64,000 nucleotides of DNA from Didemnitutus sp047777955. GTDB taxonomy: Bacteria > Verrucomicrobiota > Verrucomicrobiia > Opitutales > Opitutaceae. Position numbers and translations under genes: made by a program. The notes beneath the pieces were generated by a model. That model saw only the letters and a list, made by a program, of their open reading frames with translations, was not told the origin of the DNA and made no database searches. This document shows, piece by piece, positions 42,980 to 51,248 of the stretch (positions are counted from its first letter, which is position 1; each line of letters starts with the position of its first letter). The stretch is taken from positions 3,720,001 to 3,784,000 of the forward strand of contig NZ_CP180537.1 of the NCBI RefSeq assembly GCF_047777955.1, in the 5' to 3' direction.

Positions 42980-44056
42980 ATGGACTTCTCTGGTGCTCAA
43001 ATTACAAAAGCCGGAGAATCGCTCCGTAAATTCAGCAAACTAGAGCGTGCTGAAAAAGACCGTGTGCTCGAAGTTCTGGCTTTTTTTCGTTTATGCCACG
43101 AGCGCCCTCTCGATAACGCAGTCAAACTACTGAAAGAAACCGTTCTTCCAATAGACCGGACCGCAATCTTTGGTAAACGCCTCAAGCGATATGTGTCCAT
43201 TTATCGAAAGCTAGTTCGGTTCGAGACCATGACTCTCCGTAACATGCACGATATTGGAGGTTGCCGTGCGATCGTTACGACAGAAAAGAAACTATGGCAG
43301 GTCGTTCGCGCTCTGCGAAGAGCCAAAGAGTTCCGATCCAGCACCGGAGTGATTCGCAAGAAGGACTATGTAACTACGCCCAAAGACGACGGCTATCGAA
43401 GCTACCACTTAATCGGAACATTCGACGGCGCCGGTGACGTCTCAAGAAACATCGAAGTGCAGATTCGAACACGAATTCAGCACTACTGGGCAACGGCTCT
43501 CGAAATCGTAGACCTATTCACAGGCCAAACACTGAAATCCAATAGCGGATTTCCTGAATGGAAGGTTTTTTTTCGAGAGGTTGGCCTTCAATTCTCGATC
43601 ATAGACTCGATTCATATGATCGACAGCATTCCGGCATCGAGTAAGCGGTCGGAATTTCTCAAGAAACTCGCGCTGGTCAAAGATGGGCGAGAGTCATTGC
43701 AACGCCTCCAACAACTATCGAAGCGACTAAAAGTAATTGAAAAACTAGAAGGCTACGCGAACTCGATCGAGATCGTGAATAAGCAATTGGAGTTGGGTCA
43801 AAAAAGGGGATATGTCCTAATTACAATCGATCCTGCTCAGAAGATTGTTAACACTAAACACTTTTCCGAACAAGAAAACGAGTTAGCGAACGTTGAATAT
43901 TTGACTGCTGAAAAGCACGCAGCAAAGTCTGGCCAGTCTGTGGTTGCACTGGTTTCGAGCGCCGCGATGGGTGGAATCAAGGAGTCATACCCTAACTATT
44001 TTGCCGACTCTACCGAGTTCCTAAAGCGCCTGTTTTTTCTCGAATCGATAGCGTGA
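42980..44056 (+). CDS. RelA/SpoT-domain nucleotide pyrophosphokinase-like protein
   Basis: A 358-residue protein with a RelA_SpoT synthetase domain at about 60-185: DIGGCR at 91-96, KDDGYRSYH at 135-143 and EVQIRTRIQHYWATALE from 159, which carry the substrate-binding and catalytic residues. The HD hydrolase, TGS and ACT domains of full RelA/SpoT are absent; instead a C-terminal half of unknown fold follows. Stand-alone synthetases make (p)ppGpp or, in toxic families, pyrophosphorylate tRNA or make (p)ppApp. Its codons are much more AT-rich than the neighbouring nrd genes, indicating transfer. The 3' end overlaps the convergent SIR2 gene by 47 bases. A defence or toxin role is inferred from context. 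Confidence 0.85.
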   Translation: MDFSGAQITKAGESLRKFSKLERAEKDRVLEVLAFFRLCHERPLDNAVKLLKETVLPIDRTAIFGKRLKRYVSIYRKLVRFETMTLRNMHDIGGCRAIVTTEKKLWQVVRALRRAKEFRSSTGVIRKKDYVTTPKDDGYRSYHLIGTFDGAGDVSRNIEVQIRTRIQHYWATALEIVDLFTGQTLKSNSGFPEWKVFFREVGLQFSIIDSIHMIDSIPASSKRSEFLKKLALVKDGRESLQRLQQLSKRLKVIEKLEGYANSIEIVNKQLELGQKRGYVLITIDPAQKIVNTKHFSEQENELANVEYLTAEKHAAKSGQSVVALVSSAAMGGIKESYPNYFADSTEFLKRLFFLESIA

Positions 44057-45410
44057 ATTGAGACGTGCGAACAGAAAGCGTCAGGCTGCGAAAAATAAAG
44101 CGAGCCGCGACGGGGTCAGCAAAAGGGGTTAGAATCCGCATTGCACGCACGCCTCGCCTAAAGCTCACAAGCGTCGCGTGATCATCTTTAGCGACATTGT
44201 GCAAAACTTTGATGGCGACGCGCTCACCATCGGTTCTCTCCGCATCGTAAATCGATCCAAAGCCACCTTTCGTCAGTGGTGAATTAATCTTGAAGCCCAT
44301 AAAAATATTCCGAGGCGCCACACTGGTCACAGACCACGCTCGATGGATCGCTTCTGCATATTTTTTCCAAAATTCAGCATATCTCGCTTCACGCGCAGGA
44401 TCACCTGAGTGCAATATTCTTGATGCCTCTTTATTTAAGGATTGTCGGATTTCCTCAGCGCTCAGGCGCTCGATCTCTTCTGGTGGCGGAAGCACAAAGC
44501 CACGCTCTTTGCTCGTTGAAGGCAGAACTGGCGGCGGCTCCGTTTCCCGCGGAACCCATTTGTTTATATCTTTAACGATTATGCTTACGTCGCTGTGATC
44601 CTCTGAATTATAAAAAATAATTCTAACCTTGTGATCTTGAGCCCAGGCGACTGTAGCGGCGTCAGACCGGTGAGTAATCCAATAATGTTCGCCGCCAGAA
44701 AAACCTATCGCCTTGAGACGGGCAAGGTGACGTGAGATCGCAGGGTCGTCTGCTGTTATTCCGATAAATAAAACCGTGCGTGAGGTAAAAAGAGTGCTTA
44801 TGAATTGTTGATATGCTTCTATCCGCATCAGGTTCTCAAGATCATCAGCCGTAAAAACCCACGATTTAACCTCAGGCAGCACACCATGCAAATTGACCAC
44901 GAACTCCTTTCCACTGGTAAACAGATCAGTATGCCGGTCACAGTCTATGCCTGAGAATTGACGCACTTCGCGTGCTCCACCAAATCGCTCTGCGAATGCC
45001 CGTCCTACAAACCCGTCTACGTTTAGTGTTACAATACCACCGAGCGGCAAGCGCCACAGATCAACATACTCATCAGGAGGAGACGCACTGGCCGCATTCG
45101 CGAATGCAGATCGAATTTCGGCGGTATATGATGTTTCAAGCATCGCGCGTCTTAGAAATTTCAGGGCCATCCATAAGTCAGCCTCATGCTCTGCAACTCC
45201 GATCAAATGTTCGTCTTTTTGCCTGGAGTCTTTTCGATATTGGACCTCTTTTTTAGCGGCAGCAATCAAGCGAGTTTTCAACTCAACCCAGCTCGGTAAT
45301 CCAGCTGACCTACTGAGCCCAGCTCCGCAAATGACGACCACTTGTCGAGTGCGTTCAGCGATTACTTTCCGAAAGGCCACATAGCTTGGTTGATCAAAAT
45401 CGAATGCCAT
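44010..45410 (-). CDS. SIR2-like NADase fused to a truncated protein-kinase domain
   Basis: A 466-residue protein. The N-terminal SIR2-like domain shows the NAD-binding GAGLSRSAGLPS (29-40), TLNVD (128-132), the LHG catalytic-histidine motif (174-176) and FIGITADDPAI (215-225). SIR2 domains of this type deplete NAD in phage-defence systems such as Thoeris, DSR and SIR2-pAgo. A linker follows, then a protein-kinase N-lobe: glycine loop KGGFGSIYDAER (381-392) and the VAIKVL lysine (Lys401). After RAMRIL (422-427) the sequence loses kinase character and the C-lobe, with HRD and DFG motifs, is missing; the gene runs into the convergent RelA/SpoT gene. It is AT-rich relative to the window. The kinase is probably inactive in its present form. 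Confidence 0.82.
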   Translation of the reverse strand: MAFDFDQPSYVAFRKVIAERTRQVVVICGAGLSRSAGLPSWVELKTRLIAAAKKEVQYRKDSRQKDEHLIGVAEHEADLWMALKFLRRAMLETSYTAEIRSAFANAASASPPDEYVDLWRLPLGGIVTLNVDGFVGRAFAERFGGAREVRQFSGIDCDRHTDLFTSGKEFVVNLHGVLPEVKSWVFTADDLENLMRIEAYQQFISTLFTSRTVLFIGITADDPAISRHLARLKAIGFSGGEHYWITHRSDAATVAWAQDHKVRIIFYNSEDHSDVSIIVKDINKWVPRETEPPPVLPSTSKERGFVLPPPEEIERLSAEEIRQSLNKEASRILHSGDPAREARYAEFWKKYAEAIHRAWSVTSVAPRNIFMGFKINSPLTKGGFGSIYDAERTDGERVAIKVLHNVAKDDHATLVSFRRGVRAMRILTPFADPVAARFIFRSLTLSVRTSQFTLSIREKTGALGTR

Positions 45411-45641
45411 AGAATTTTAGTCTGAGTGGCCCGCTCGACTCGGGCATGATTTGGGGTAAACGGATACTTCGCCAAGATAATCTTTGGAAATACGCATACC
45501 CCGATTTTTGCAGTCTGGTTACATGGGCAGGTTGCTCTATTACAGATTGAGCGGAAGAGGTCATAGGCTAACCCCGACTAAGGGAATAGGCGCAACCGCC
45601 GCGCTCTCGCCTTTCCGCAAGTGCGTCCTCAGCGTCGCGCC
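45411..45641. other. right edge of the AT-rich island
   Basis: No gene is seen. The sequence is AT-richer up to about 45560 and should contain the promoter of the SIR2-like gene on the minus strand. It then returns to the GC-rich composition of the chromosome. No tRNA, integrase or obvious direct repeat marks the boundary. Confidence 0.4.
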
Positions 45642-46103
45642 ATGCCCCGCCTCAGTTTGCTCGCCGCCTGTCTGCTGTTCGCCCTCGGCTCGGTTCCCGG
45701 CCGAGCGGAGTCGGCCGATGAAACCACCGCCGTCCGCCAGCGGATCGTCGACGCCTATCACGCCGCCTTCGTCACGCAGGATCCCGCCCGGTATCGCGCC
45801 CTGCTGACCGACGACTACCTCCTCCTCGAACACGGCGAACTGCTCGACGTCGCCGGCGACCTCGCCCTCATCCCCAAACCCGAGGCGGGCTACCGCCGCA
45901 CCGATCAATTCGATTTCCACCAGGTCCGCGTCGCCGGCGACACCGCCTGGGCCGTCTACACGTTGCGCTCCGACATCACCGACCCGCAGCACGGCCCCCG
46001 CCACCGCGACTATCTCGAAAGCGCCGTTCTCCGCCGCGTCTCCGGCCAGTGGCGCATCGCCCTCCTCCACTCCACCAAGCTCCCGTCCCCCGCGGCGAAA
46101 TGA
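45642..46103 (+). CDS. exported NTF2-like (DUF4440/SnoaL-type) protein
   Basis: A 153-residue exported protein. A signal peptide (LSLLAACLLFALGSVPGRA) precedes an NTF2-like cone fold: helix VRQRIVDAYHAAFVTQDPAR, the YRALLTDDYLLLEHGELLD strand region, VRVAGDTAWAVYTLRSDI and a final YLESAVLRRVSGQWRIALLHST strand pair. DUF4440 proteins bind small ligands or act as isomerases or adaptors; the present one cannot be specified. ATG 45642 was chosen at the signal peptide. Confidence 0.75.
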   Translation: MPRLSLLAACLLFALGSVPGRAESADETTAVRQRIVDAYHAAFVTQDPARYRALLTDDYLLLEHGELLDVAGDLALIPKPEAGYRRTDQFDFHQVRVAGDTAWAVYTLRSDITDPQHGPRHRDYLESAVLRRVSGQWRIALLHSTKLPSPAAK

Positions 46104-46150
46104 CGCCCCGCCACCCGCTCCCGTCCCTGGCCCCGATTATCTGCCCCGCC

Positions 46151-46612
46151 ATGCGCTTCCGCCTCTTTCTCTGCCTGCTCGCTCTCGCCACCGTCGCGCT
46201 CGCCAAACCCCGCGCGGGCGCACTCCGCAGCGTCGACGTGATCGCCGCTGCCGATGCCAATCAGGCCTCCGCCACCGCGCTCGATCTGGTCTTTGTCTAT
46301 AGTCAAGAAGCCGGCGCCCTCTTGCCCAAGAGCGGTCCCGAATGGTTCGAGAAGAAAAGCGCCCTCCTGAGCGGCCTCGCCGCACAGATCGACGCGGTCT
46401 CCCTGCAGGTTCCGCCGGGCACCGCCCTGCCCGCGGTGACGCTTCCCGCCCAGCAGCGTCGCGCCGTGATCGTGCTGGCTTACCTCAACTACCTCGCCCC
46501 GGAGGGTCAGCCCGTGCTGACGCTCACTTCATTCCGGCACGCGGTGATCCGACTGCATGCCACGAGCGTCGACGTGGCGGAGCAGCCGGCCGGGCCCGGT
46601 CACGACTCCTGA
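46151..46612 (+). CDS. exported protein resembling T6SS TssJ-type lipoproteins
   Basis: A 153-residue exported protein with a signal peptide (RFRLFLCLLALATVALA). The mature part (RSVDVIAAADANQASATALD, FVYSQEAGALLPKSGPEWFE, AQIDAVSLQVPPGTALPAVTL) resembles a group of proteins annotated as TssJ-like or T6SS-associated in proteobacteria. No lipobox cysteine follows the signal peptide and no other T6SS gene occurs in the window, so a secretion role is doubtful. It starts 47 bases after the NTF2-like gene and may be co-transcribed with it. Confidence 0.5.
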   Translation: MRFRLFLCLLALATVALAKPRAGALRSVDVIAAADANQASATALDLVFVYSQEAGALLPKSGPEWFEKKSALLSGLAAQIDAVSLQVPPGTALPAVTLPAQQRRAVIVLAYLNYLAPEGQPVLTLTSFRHAVIRLHATSVDVAEQPAGPGHDS

Positions 46613-46702
46613 AAACGTCCCTCCGCCGGCGGACGCCTCGCCGCCCCTGACGGAATTCCCCGGGCGGCTACCTTCTCGCCCTGCAAGACCCACGCCCCAA
46701 AA

Positions 46703-46730
46703 CGAACCCGCGCGCTAGCACGCGGGTTCG
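46703..46730 (-). terminator. rho-independent terminator of the DUF1508 gene
   Basis: A 10-bp stem (CGAACCCGCG/CGCGGGTTCG) with an eight-base loop is followed on the minus strand by TTTTGGGG. It lies 13 bases past the stop codon of the gene at 46744. Confidence 0.75.
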
Positions 46731-46743
46731 GGAGGACGGACGA

Positions 46744-46932
46744 CTACTCCGAATACACCGGCGCGCTCCCGGAATTCTTCAGGAGGCGGACCGAGGCTTC
46801 GCAATCGGCCTTGGCCACGTAGCTCTCGCTGCTCCGGGCGATCGCTTCGCGGTTCTCGGCGTAGTAGAGCCAATACCAATTCCCGCCGGCGTCCTTTTTC
46901 AGGACGTAGCAGGGATATTTACGGTCGGTCAT
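46744..46932 (-). CDS. YegP-like DUF1508 protein
   Basis: A 62-residue protein that is a single DUF1508 domain, recognisable from GNWYWLYYAENREAIARSSE and SYVAKADCEASVRLLKNSG. YegP of E. coli has two such repeats; this is the one-repeat version. The function of the domain is not established. It lies 22 bases downstream of the 129-residue gene and shares its terminator. Confidence 0.85.
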   Translation of the reverse strand: MTDRKYPCYVLKKDAGGNWYWLYYAENREAIARSSESYVAKADCEASVRLLKNSGSAPVYSE

Positions 46933-46954
46933 GGTTCCGCGTGGATCGGAGGAC

Positions 46955-47344
46955 TCAACCGGCCGGCTTGGCCGCCGCGGCGGGCGGCTCCTTCGACGCG
47001 CGGTTCGTCACGGCGCTCACGGTGAACCCGTAGTCGCCCAGCTTCCGCATCTCGTCGACGTGCACGCCACTCAGAATGTCCCGAGACGCGCGCAGAAACG
47101 TCACGATCGTTTCCAGCGCGGCGTCGCGAGCCTGGGTGGCCGCTTCCGCTTGCGCTTGCAGGCGCTTCGATTCCCGATGCGACGCTTCCGCCGCCGCGAT
47201 GGCCGGCGTGATCTTGTCCCACTTCAACTGCCCCAGCGGCGAAGCCGCGCCGAGTTCGGCGTGCTTCCCCGCGATCATCTTGGCGAGGTTGATCCGGTCG
47301 TCCACGGTGGACGGGAGGTCAACGCGCACTCTGTTCGCACTCAT
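46955..47344 (-). CDS. 129-residue helical protein of unknown function
   Basis: The protein has an N-terminal segment VRVDLPSTVDDRINLAKMIA, a long Ala/Glu/Arg coiled-coil-like helix (AAAEASHRESKRLQAQAEAA) and a Pro/Ala-rich tail. No signal peptide or membrane segment is present. The start codon is preceded by an unusually A-rich run (A7, C, A5) rather than a Shine-Dalgarno sequence. It is probably in one unit with the DUF1508 gene. No family was recognised. Confidence 0.6.
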   Translation of the reverse strand: MSANRVRVDLPSTVDDRINLAKMIAGKHAELGAASPLGQLKWDKITPAIAAAEASHRESKRLQAQAEAATQARDAALETIVTFLRASRDILSGVHVDEMRKLGDYGFTVSAVTNRASKEPPAAAAKPAG

Positions 47345-47522
47345 ACTTTTTGTTTTTTTGGCGGTTAACCAGGAGCCTATTGGGCCCTGCTCCTGAGCGC
47401 GGCGGGCCCAACGCGCATTCTCTGAAACGTCCCCTCGCCGCCCAATCTATCAAAAATCTTTCACGGCCGTGCCGCTCGCGGCATCGCCCGAAAGCCCACG
47501 CCCCCGCTTCGAATACTCATTC

Positions 47523-47676
47523 TTGTAAATGAGAAACTGGGTTTTCGAAGTCCGGAACTGGGTTTTCCATTTACAATACCCACTCTCCGACTTCGTAGAC
47601 GCACCTTCACGATCCGCGCGCCTCAGTCCCCCGACTTCCCGACGCTCTCCCGCATCTCGAAAACCCACTTTATCAT
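47523..47676. repeat. imperfect inverted repeat encoding a WVFExR motif in both directions
   Basis: Within the 454-base gap between two minus-strand genes, the 30 bases at 47529-47558 match the reverse complement of 47647-47676 at 23 positions. Each copy starts with ATG and encodes M-x-x-WVFE-x-R. The left copy contains a second direct unit (AACTGGGTTTTC) and is itself enclosed by a perfect 9-bp inverted repeat TTGTAAATG/CATTTACAA (47523-47531 and 47568-47576). This looks like a dispersed repeat rather than a gene. An 8-bp inverted repeat TTGGGCCC/GGGCCCAA at 47380-47411 also lies in this gap. Confidence 0.5.
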
Positions 47677-47798
47677 CCGCGCCCGCCGCTCCCCGAGCGG
47701 CGCGGGCCGCTGCCGCCACTGCGAGAGCGGCTTCCCCGCCGCCGGGACTCGTGTTTTGACCGCCGGGAAGCCCGCCCGCCGCGGCGGGCGGGCCGCGA

Positions 47799-48440
47799 TC
47801 ACCGGGTCAGCACCACATGCGTCGCCGCCGGGGTCGGGGTGTGCTGCGTCACCCGGTAGCCGAGCTGCGGGAGGTCGAGGCCGGCGAGGAGGGACTCCCC
47901 GCGGCCGAGCAGCACCGGGGAAATCGCGAGGTGCAGCTCGTCGATCAGGCCGGCCTGGAGGTATTGGCGCACCGTGGCCACGCCGCCGCCGATGCGCACG
48001 TCCCGTCCGCCGGCGGCGGCCCGGGCCTGCTGCAGGGCGGCATGGATGCCGTCGGTGACGAAGTAAAACGTCGTGCCGCCGGCCATCGGGATCGGGGGAC
48101 GCGGGTGATGCGTCAGGATGAAGACCGGCGTGTGGTAAGGCGGATTGTCTCCCCACCAGCCCTTCCACTGCTCATCCCGCCACGCGCCGCGGCTCGGCGC
48201 GAACATGTTGCGGCCCAGGATCCACGCGCCGACCCCCTCGAAGCCGCGCTCGGCCAGCTCGTTGTCCACGCCGGTCGTCCCGTCGCCCGCGCCGATCATT
48301 TTCTGGAAGAAGCGCGTCGGGAAAAACCACTCATGCAGGCCCTTGCCGCCCACCCCCAGCGGATGCTCGAGGCTCTGATCCGGCCCGGCGCCGAATCCGT
48401 CGATCGATAGGCTGAAGCAATGCACACGTAGTTTGGACAT
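47799..48440 (-). CDS. dihydrofolate reductase family protein (RibD C-terminal type)
   Basis: A 213-residue cytoplasmic protein with a DHFR/RibD-C fold: N-terminal strand LRVHCFSLSIDGFGAGPDQS, GAWILGRNMFAP, TPVFILTHHPRPPIPM, FVTDGIHAALQQARAAAG, DVRIGGGVATVRQYLQAGLI and DELHLAISPVLLGRGESLL. These NADPH-dependent reductases are paralogues of the riboflavin enzyme, and the substrate of this stand-alone type is unknown. It has no neighbour with a pathway link. Confidence 0.85.
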   Translation of the reverse strand: MSKLRVHCFSLSIDGFGAGPDQSLEHPLGVGGKGLHEWFFPTRFFQKMIGAGDGTTGVDNELAERGFEGVGAWILGRNMFAPSRGAWRDEQWKGWWGDNPPYHTPVFILTHHPRPPIPMAGGTTFYFVTDGIHAALQQARAAAGGRDVRIGGGVATVRQYLQAGLIDELHLAISPVLLGRGESLLAGLDLPQLGYRVTQHTPTPAATHVVLTR

Positions 48441-49057
48441 GGGTGATTTCGTGGGAGGGTGGCAGGGAGCGCCTGGAACGTGGCGCGGAAATGCCCCGAC
48501 GCAACCATCGCGTCGGAGCTCTGCTGCTTCGACGAACCAGCCGCCCCCGGCCGGACAGCGAATTGCCCGTTTTCGCCGGCGACGCCGCCCCCGCCCGCCG
48601 ACGCCCGCCCGGCCGCGGCAGTCGCGACCGGGCGGGCGAAAGGTGCGCAGCAGCCGGCGTCCGCTCTCGGCCGCCTCCCGCGGGCGCCCGGCCCGTCCCG
48701 GCGCGCGGATTCCCGCGTTGCGTCCGTGGCGCGGCTGCGCTGGGATCGGGCCGAAATCGCGCGGGCCACGCGATGCCCCTGATGAATCGTCTGGTTGACG
48801 GCAGCCGCCTCCGCTTCAGCGCGGCGCATGATCGGGAAAAGGCCCCTTTCGAATCGCCGGGCGTCCCGCGGGATTTCCTGGCCGGAGTATCCGGACGCCG
48901 CACCCGCCACCGGCCCGCGCGTCGGCGCGACGGAAGCGCCCGCTCGCGGACGCCGCGCCCGCGACCCACGGCCGGCCGCGACCAGACGAACCTTCCCGGG
49001 AGCATCCGGCCGCCGGCGCGACGCCCTCTTTCCTGAACGCCCCCTGCTGAGCCCCCC
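48441..49057. other. 617-base intergenic region, no gene recognised
   Basis: Open frames run through this stretch on both strands, but all are arginine/proline/alanine-rich without domain character, as expected for non-coding DNA of high GC. No terminator or repeat stands out. It is bounded by divergent genes and must hold both promoters. Confidence 0.5.
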
Positions 49058-49762
49058 ATGAACCCGTTTTCCGCCTTCAATTTCGGCCGACTGATCAAGA
49101 CTTTCCTCCCGGGTTACGTGCATTTCCTCTCGCTCCTGCTCGCCGGCTACACGGTGGCAAATTCGCTCGGTTATCAGGACGAGTTCAAGCGCCTCACGAA
49201 TCACTCCGAGGTGCTGCTTTCGGTCGGCGTCCTGGCGGGCAGCCTGATCCTCGGCATCCTCTCCAACATGGTGGTCTGGGGATTCGTCACCGATCGTTTC
49301 GTGCGCCGCCATTTCCCGCACGACGGGGTGCTGCGCGAGATTCGCGAGCAGGTGGTGCAGCATTACCTCTCCCGCGTGTCGATCAACGGCGGCATCAAGC
49401 CCGCGCACCTGCAAGCGCTCCGCACCTTCGTCGATCCGAAATACCTGCTCATGCATCGCATCGACACCGCCAAGCTGGTCTACCTCGAGGAGAGCTACTG
49501 GTATTACATGGAGTTCCAGCTCAACATGGCGGTCGCCGGCATCGTCGCCTACGCCGCCTTCGCGTGCTACTGGAGTCACCGCGCCTTCGAGCGCGGCCTC
49601 TCCTGGAAGTGGGCCGCGATCGTCGTGCTGGCCACGCTGGCCGTCGGCGGACTGTGGACGATCTGCGTTCGCACGGCTCGCCGCAATTACGAGCGCCACG
49701 CCAACGGGCTCGTCTCCCTGCTGCTGGGTCACCTGCCCAGCGAGCCGCGCCAGCCGGAGTAG
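49058..49762 (+). CDS. integral membrane protein of unknown function
   Basis: A 234-residue protein with four hydrophobic segments: near residues 19-35 (YVHFLSLLLAGYTVANS), 49-75 (LLSVGVLAGSLILGILSNMV), 155-170 (AVAGIVAYAAFACYW) and 183-205 (WAAIVVLATLAVGGLWTIC). A soluble loop of about 80 residues lies between the second and third, with REIREQVVQHYLSRVSINGG. No domain was recognised. The start fits a normal hydrophobic N-terminus. Confidence 0.65.
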   Translation: MNPFSAFNFGRLIKTFLPGYVHFLSLLLAGYTVANSLGYQDEFKRLTNHSEVLLSVGVLAGSLILGILSNMVVWGFVTDRFVRRHFPHDGVLREIREQVVQHYLSRVSINGGIKPAHLQALRTFVDPKYLLMHRIDTAKLVYLEESYWYYMEFQLNMAVAGIVAYAAFACYWSHRAFERGLSWKWAAIVVLATLAVGGLWTICVRTARRNYERHANGLVSLLLGHLPSEPRQPE

Positions 49763-49937
49763 CCCGACCTCGCGGCCTGAAAACCGGTCGCCTCCGACCG
49801 GCCCGAGCCCGATGCGATCCGGTGCAAGCCGCCCACGACGCCCCGCCTCCGCCCGGGTGCGCGCCACGAACCGCCGCCTGCGCGACCGGGCTCAGTCCGA
49901 TTCTAAGAACTCATCCGGTCGGCCGTAGTCTCTGCCG

Positions 49938-50378
49938 ATGCGCCGCCGTATTTACTATATCGTCCCGCTCCTCGGTCTCGTGGCCTTCGCCGCCGGCTAT
50001 GCCCATTGGAAAACCTCCCGCAGCCCGCGCGTGGCGGTGAAGGGGCGCGCAATCTACCCCTGGATCAGCCAGGGAGGCGACGGCACGCGCGATGCCGAGG
50101 ACGCGCTCCGGCGCGGCAGGCACAGTCTCCTCGTCTACGGCCTCCTCGACGACGACGCGACCGACTATCAGGCCGTGCTGCGCGAGGACTACGGCGTCAC
50201 CACGACCGTGATCGCCGGCTGCGTGGTGGACGACGATCTGCTCCGCTACGCCAACGCCTACAACGCCGTCATGCGCCGCGACCTTCAGCAGCGCTTTGGC
50301 GCCGACATTTTCAAGGTCGCCGAGGCCAAGGCCGCCGCGCGTTACGTCGCCCGCCACCACGCCGCCGCGCCGGAGTGA
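49938..50378 (+). CDS. membrane-anchored protein of unknown function
   Basis: A 146-residue protein with one N-terminal membrane anchor (IYYIVPLLGLVAFAAGYAHW) and a soluble domain that includes LLVYGLLDDDATDYQAVLRE, a TTTVIAGCVVDDDLLRYANA strand-helix pair and DLQQRFGADIFKVAEAKAAA. The single cysteine and the acidic DDD cluster are notable, but no family is recognised. Confidence 0.6.
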   Translation: MRRRIYYIVPLLGLVAFAAGYAHWKTSRSPRVAVKGRAIYPWISQGGDGTRDAEDALRRGRHSLLVYGLLDDDATDYQAVLREDYGVTTTVIAGCVVDDDLLRYANAYNAVMRRDLQQRFGADIFKVAEAKAAARYVARHHAAAPE

Positions 50379-50645
50379 TCGGCCGCGAGTTCCGCGTGCC
50401 GCGGCGTCCACCGCCTGCGGCAGCGGTGGCGTCCGTGCCTTCCGCGGGCCGCTCCCGGCTTGTCCGCCGCGCCCCGTGTGCGCGCCGGGCGGAATGCCTT
50501 TCCCGCCGGGCGGCCCGCGCGGCACGCCCTTGGCGGCGGGGATGGATTTTGCCGCTCGCCCATGCTTGTCGTCGGGCGCGGCGCTCGTAGTGTCGGCCGA
50601 TCCGGTGCGATGGGCCGCGCCCGCCGATCTCCTCACCCCCGCCCC

Positions 50646-51167
50646 ATGAGTTCGCTTTGCCCTGCCCTTCCTCGTCTTCGCGTCGGCATCGTGCTCGCCA
50701 CCGCGCTGCTCGCCGGCCTCGCGCGGGCGGAGCCGGTGTTTTCCGGCTACTTCGTCGACGCCACCGGTCCGGTCTTTTCGCTCACGAGCGAAGGGGGCCG
50801 CGACGCGCGCTGGGTGTCGCTCGGCGAGAGCTTCGACGGCTACAAGGTCACCGCCTTCGATCGCGCCGCCCAGAAGCTCACCCTCGTGCGCGAGGGGCGC
50901 ACGGTGGAGGTGCGGCTGCGGGCGGCGCAGGTCCAGGATTCGCGGCCGGCGCGCCGCGCCTATATCCGGACCTTGCGCGGCCTCGCGCTCGCCCAGGAAC
51001 TCGCGAAGGATGGCGACGTGCCGCTCGGCGACTTGCTCAAGCGCCGCCAGCAGGTGCTCGACCAGCAGGACGGCACCAAGACGAACCGCTACGCCCTCGC
51101 CTACTTGAACGAGCGCATCGACGAAATCGCCGCCGCGCGCGCCGCGGACCTGGCCAAGGAGCCCTGA
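50646..51167 (+). CDS. exported protein with SH3-like strand pattern, unknown function
   Basis: A 173-residue exported protein. A signal peptide (LRVGIVLATALLAGLARA) is followed by a compact beta domain: PVFSGYFVDATGPVFSLTSE, DARWVSLGESFDGYKVTAFD, AQKLTLVREGRTVEVRLRAA. A charged helical C-terminus follows (ALAQELAKDGDVPLGDLLKR). The GYKVTAFDRAAQKLTLVREG pattern resembles the pilot/GspC-like small beta domains found in secretion proteins, but the match is only suggestive. ATG 50646 was chosen at the signal peptide. Confidence 0.6.
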   Translation: MSSLCPALPRLRVGIVLATALLAGLARAEPVFSGYFVDATGPVFSLTSEGGRDARWVSLGESFDGYKVTAFDRAAQKLTLVREGRTVEVRLRAAQVQDSRPARRAYIRTLRGLALAQELAKDGDVPLGDLLKRRQQVLDQQDGTKTNRYALAYLNERIDEIAAARAADLAKEP

Positions 51168-51248
51168 GCGGGCCACGGCGGAGGTCCGCCCCGGGCCGGG
51201 CGCCGGTCGCGGCAGGTTGTCGCGTGGAGAGAATGCCCCGCGCGCGCC

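Noticed and set aside
46151..46612. A type VI secretion locus, from the TssJ-like protein.
   Set aside because: No other T6SS gene is in the window and the protein has no lipobox cysteine.
48441..49057. Long open frames on both strands between the reductase-family gene and the membrane protein.
   Set aside because: They are Arg/Pro/Ala-rich, overlap one another and show no signal peptide, motif or ribosome-binding site.
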